Translations under genes and position numbers: made by a program | Shown: positions 61,062 through 64,000 of the stretch, one piece after another | Layout: each line of letters starts with the position of its first letter | Numbering within the stretch: the first letter of the stretch is position 1 | The notes under the pieces: generated by a model | What the model saw: only the letters and a program-made list of their open reading frames with translations | Databases searched by the model: none | Told to the model about the DNA's origin: nothing | Assembly (NCBI RefSeq): GCF_000736415.1 | Contig: NZ_CP009043.1 | Span: forward strand, 434,001-498,000 | Reading direction: 5' to 3' | Length of the DNA stretch: 64,000 nt | Origin: Campylobacter iguaniorum | Lineage (GTDB): Bacteria; Campylobacterota; Campylobacteria; Campylobacterales; Campylobacteraceae

Positions 61062-62909
61062 ATGGGAGTTTTTGATTCATTATACACTGGAGTTTCTGGT
61101 CTAAACGCAGCTCAACTTCAAATTCAAATAACAGGTCACAATATAACAAATGTCAATAGCGACTACTACAACAGACAAAAAGTCGTCCAAACAGCAGTCA
61201 CTACTCCAAGTAGCGCTTATGGTTCTGTTGGGCTTGGTGTAAAAGTAGAAAGTGTAGTAAGGATTCACGATGAGTTTTCTTTTGATAGGTTAAAAGCCTC
61301 ATTAAGCAACCTTGAAAATACATCATATAAAAGCCAAGTTTTGCAAGAAATAGCTCAAAAATTTCCTGATCTTGATGATGCTGGACTTTTGGTTGATATG
61401 AAAAACTACTTTGATGCTTGGAATGATTTTGCCTCTCATCCATACGAAAGCACTCAAAAGACAAATTTACTTGCGATGACAAACGTGCTTACAGGGCGTA
61501 TAAATGATACTTCAAATCAGTTAGAAACTATCCGTTCAAGCGTAGATAATCAAATCAAACTTACAGTCGATGAGATAAACCGTTTAGGAAAAGAGATATC
61601 TCAGATTAATGCTCAAATTCAAAGAATAGAATCAATCGAGCCGCAAATGGCGAATGATTTAAGAGATCAAAGAGATCAGCTAGAGCTTACTATGTCTAAG
61701 CTTGTCAATATTTCTACATTCAAAAACGAGCTTTATAGCGATTCTAGAGGAAGTGCAACCCTAACAGATCAAGGCAAAAACTACAATCTAAATATAGATG
61801 GTATAACCTTAGTCGATGGCGTTACATTTCACCCGATAGTTTTGAAAGAGACAGATGGGCTTTCTACTCCATACTATGAGCTAAATGATGGTACAAGAGC
61901 TGATATGTCTGCAAAAATCTCAGGTGGAAAACTAGGAGCTATGCTAGATCTTAGAGGAAGATATGCAAACGATGATGGCGTCGTGCAAGACGGGCTTATA
62001 ACTCAGTTTCAAAACAACCTAAATAGCTTTGCAAAAACTCTTATCGTAGAGACAAATAACATATACGCAAGCTCACCTCAAGAGCAAATGAACTCAAGCG
62101 CGCTTGTAGATATGAAAGGCAACACAACTCTCCAAAACTTTGATAGCTCTATCCAAAGTGGCAGTTTTAATGTGCTTGTTTATGATGCTAGTGGAAATGT
62201 CGTAGCTAAAAAAAGTATAAACATCAACTCATCAACCACGCTCAATGACACAAAACAAGGCAACTCTATAATAGGAGATTTCAACGCAAACACCGATGAT
62301 AATGGCAACAACAACCTAAATGATGATGTAAATGACTACTTTACTGCCGTTTATCACTATGATGAAAAGACAAATACTGGCAGCTTCAGCTTTGCTCCGA
62401 CCTATCCAACTGGGGATTACAAAATAGCCATAGAAGACAATGGCACTAACTTTGCTGGCGTCTTTGGTGTGAGTAAATTTTTTGAAGGAGATAGTGCTTC
62501 AAATATAAAAATAGAAAGCTCTTTGGCAAAAGACGCATCTAAAATAAAAGGTGGCAAAACATCAGTTGAAGGCGATAATAGCATGGCAAATGCTATGGTA
62601 AATTTACAAAATTTAGAGCTAAAGTTTTACTCATCTAACGGTCAGAGCTACAAAAGTGAAACCCTATCAGGATATTACAGATACGTCACAACAGACATTG
62701 CATCGCAAACTGAAGCTGTCAATACACTAAACAACACAAATACGGCTTTATATAAAAGTGTATATTCTGAGTTTCAATCAACAAGTGGCGTAAATATGGA
62801 TGAAGAGCTTTCAAATTTGATTAGATTTCAATCAAGTTATGGTGCAGCCGCAAAGATAGTAACCACAGTCGAAAAGCTCCTTGAAACGCTTTTAGGGTTA
62901 AAACAATAG
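61062..62909 (+). CDS. flgK: flagellar hook-associated protein 1
   Basis: The 615-residue protein has the conserved flagellar rod/hook N-terminus (SLYTGVSGLNAAQLQIQITGHNITNVNSDYYNRQKV) and C-terminus (LSNLIRFQSSYGAAAKIVTTVEKLLETLL), which form the coiled D0 domain. The first hook-filament junction ring depends on it. No signal peptide, consistent with type III export. Confidence 0.96.
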   Translation: MGVFDSLYTGVSGLNAAQLQIQITGHNITNVNSDYYNRQKVVQTAVTTPSSAYGSVGLGVKVESVVRIHDEFSFDRLKASLSNLENTSYKSQVLQEIAQKFPDLDDAGLLVDMKNYFDAWNDFASHPYESTQKTNLLAMTNVLTGRINDTSNQLETIRSSVDNQIKLTVDEINRLGKEISQINAQIQRIESIEPQMANDLRDQRDQLELTMSKLVNISTFKNELYSDSRGSATLTDQGKNYNLNIDGITLVDGVTFHPIVLKETDGLSTPYYELNDGTRADMSAKISGGKLGAMLDLRGRYANDDGVVQDGLITQFQNNLNSFAKTLIVETNNIYASSPQEQMNSSALVDMKGNTTLQNFDSSIQSGSFNVLVYDASGNVVAKKSININSSTTLNDTKQGNSIIGDFNANTDDNGNNNLNDDVNDYFTAVYHYDEKTNTGSFSFAPTYPTGDYKIAIEDNGTNFAGVFGVSKFFEGDSASNIKIESSLAKDASKIKGGKTSVEGDNSMANAMVNLQNLELKFYSSNGQSYKSETLSGYYRYVTTDIASQTEAVNTLNNTNTALYKSVYSEFQSTSGVNMDEELSNLIRFQSSYGAAAKIVTTVEKLLETLLGLKQ

Positions 62910-62910
62910 T

Positions 62911-63672
62911 ATGAAAAAAGATGATTTAAAGAAGCTTTTAGATGAGAAGCTTCTTAAGGCAAACACAGACCAAAATCTATTCGATCAGCCAGATCCACTT
63001 CAAGTAGCCAAAAAGCAAAACGATCCACTTATCGCTTTAGTTTGTGCACTTTTTGCTTATGGCAATGCTAAGCTTATTTTGAAGTTTTTAAACTCACTTG
63101 ATTTTGGGCTTTTAAATGAGAGCGATGAAGAAATAAGGTCAAATTTGATAAGCCAAAACAAGCTTTACCGCTTCCAAAATCCAAAAGATGTAAGTGAGAT
63201 TTTTATCACAATTAAACGTTTAAAGGAGCTTGACGTGGAGCAAATTTTGGTTAATGGATTTAACCAAAATGGTCAAATGATCGATGCTATAAACTCACTA
63301 ATAGCTCAAATTTACAAGCTAAATTTATACAAAAGTGATGGCTTTGAGTTTTTCTTTGGGCGGACTTTTGAAGCTGAGCCAAAAAGTCCATACAAACGCT
63401 ATAATATGTGGCTTAGGTGGATGGTAAGGCATAGTGATATTGATCTTGGACTGTTTAGCAAATTACCAAGAAGTGAACTGATTTTGCCGCTTGATACACA
63501 CACTCATAAAGTCAGCCTTGCTCTTGGGCTTTGCGAGCGAAAAAGTTATGATTTTAAAGCCGCTTGGCAGATCACTGCAAATTTAAAAGAATTTGACCCA
63601 AATGATCCTATAAAATATGATTTTGCACTTTATAGAATAGGGCAGAGCAAAGAGCTAGCAAGTCTGATTTAA
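62911..63672 (+). CDS. TIGR02757-family protein of unknown function
   Basis: The 253-residue protein starts one base after flgK. It has family-type segments: NDPLIALVCALFAYGNAKLIL, SPYKRYNMWLRWMVRHSDIDLGLF, and LILPLDTHTHKVSLALGLCER with a conserved Asp/His set suggesting an HhH-GPD-like DNA-glycosylase-related fold. Biochemical role is not established. Transcribed with flgK but unlikely to be flagellar. Confidence 0.8.
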   Translation: MKKDDLKKLLDEKLLKANTDQNLFDQPDPLQVAKKQNDPLIALVCALFAYGNAKLILKFLNSLDFGLLNESDEEIRSNLISQNKLYRFQNPKDVSEIFITIKRLKELDVEQILVNGFNQNGQMIDAINSLIAQIYKLNLYKSDGFEFFFGRTFEAEPKSPYKRYNMWLRWMVRHSDIDLGLFSKLPRSELILPLDTHTHKVSLALGLCERKSYDFKAAWQITANLKEFDPNDPIKYDFALYRIGQSKELASLI

Positions 63673-63732
63673 CCAAATTTAACCAAATTTAGGATAACAT
63701 TTGCACTAAAAATTTATAAAATCAGGTGCAAA

Positions 63733-64000
63733 ATGTTTGATACTATTTTTAGAGAGTATGATATACGTGGGATTTACGAAAAAGATCTAAATGAGATTAG
63801 CGTTAAGGCAATTGGCTATTGTTTAGCTAGGGAGATGTCAAAAAGAGGCGTTAAGAAGCTAAGTGTAGGATACGATGCAAGGCTGAGTGCAAAACCACTT
63901 TTTAACTACCTTGTAAGTGGGATAAATGCTGCAAATTTAGATGTTTTTGATATAGGAATGCTACCAACTCCTGTTGGATATTTTAGTGTTTTTACTGATA
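63733..64000 (+). CDS. phosphomannomutase/phosphoglucomutase (3' partial)
   Basis: The frame opens at ATG 63733 behind AGGTGCAAA and runs off the window. The 89 visible residues begin MFDTIFREYDIRGIYEKDL, the phosphohexomutase start, and continue through YDARLSA and GMLPTPVGYF. The expected phosphoserine loop lies beyond the end. It would supply mannose- or glucose-1-phosphate for surface sugars, complementing galU and pgi. Confidence 0.88.
   Translation, partial: MFDTIFREYDIRGIYEKDLNEISVKAIGYCLAREMSKRGVKKLSVGYDARLSAKPLFNYLVSGINAANLDVFDIGMLPTPVGYFSVFTD

Overview
The window is a low-GC, gene-dense chromosomal segment of an epsilonproteobacterium (Campylobacterota), almost certainly a Campylobacter outside the jejuni/coli group, possibly near C. 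fetus, C. hyointestinalis or C. iguaniorum. The assignment rests on tandem major-outer-membrane-protein porins, a CadF-like OmpA protein, a fused IspDF, a CcsBA-type cytochrome c synthase beside a liv operon, and Campylobacter-style sigma54/sigma28 flagellar promoters. Species naming is inference from memory of gene content, not from a database search.

Layout. 1-7.7 kb: 3' end of a CadF-like adhesin, an MscS channel, a HAD phosphatase, pyruvate:ferredoxin oxidoreductase, then three genes of unknown role including a lipoprotein. 7.9-10.7 kb: two paralogous porins with near-identical signal peptides, matching terminators and the same 31-nt upstream element. 10.8-19.5 kb: monohaem cytochrome c, branched-chain amino acid ABC transporter livJ-HMGF (split by a perfect 100-bp tandem duplication), and the ResB/ResC fusion CcsBA. 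19.6-23.6 kb: a reverse-strand operon ispDF - atypical response regulator - ATP-sulfurylase-like protein - pgpA. 23.8-29.1 kb: thiC-mrp, dapD, an ABC-F ATPase. 29.1-31.7 kb: a repeat-rich gap with a long inverted repeat, then an autotransporter whose signal sequence carries a C9 tract (probable phase variation). 31.8-34.1 kb: cstA and its small YbdD/YjiX partner.

34.4-44.8 kb is the most unusual part. thiS stands alone, and thiF-thiG-thiH follow about 7.5 kb later. Between them lies an accessory block: a MarR regulator with a consensus promoter and operator, a cupin gene preceded by the same operator, a GntR/FCD regulator, and a tricarballylate/citrate-type locus (tcuC, tcuA, tcuB). The block ends in a DASS-family anion transporter interrupted by one in-frame TAG.

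44.8-55.1 kb: YigZ, galU-pgi, dps, YceI, a reverse-strand biotin operon (bioF-bioG-bioC-bioD plus a HIT-like gene), a DJ-1-like gene lacking its cysteine, thiL, truD and the RNase P RNA. 55.1-62.9 kb: flagellar genes in two divergent groups (flaG-fliD-fliS-fliT-like on minus; flgI-flgJ-flgM-flgN-flgK on plus) around a small unknown gene and rsmD. The window closes with a TIGR02757-type protein and the start of a phosphomannomutase/phosphoglucomutase. No tRNA, 16S/23S rRNA, CRISPR array, transposase or prophage was seen.
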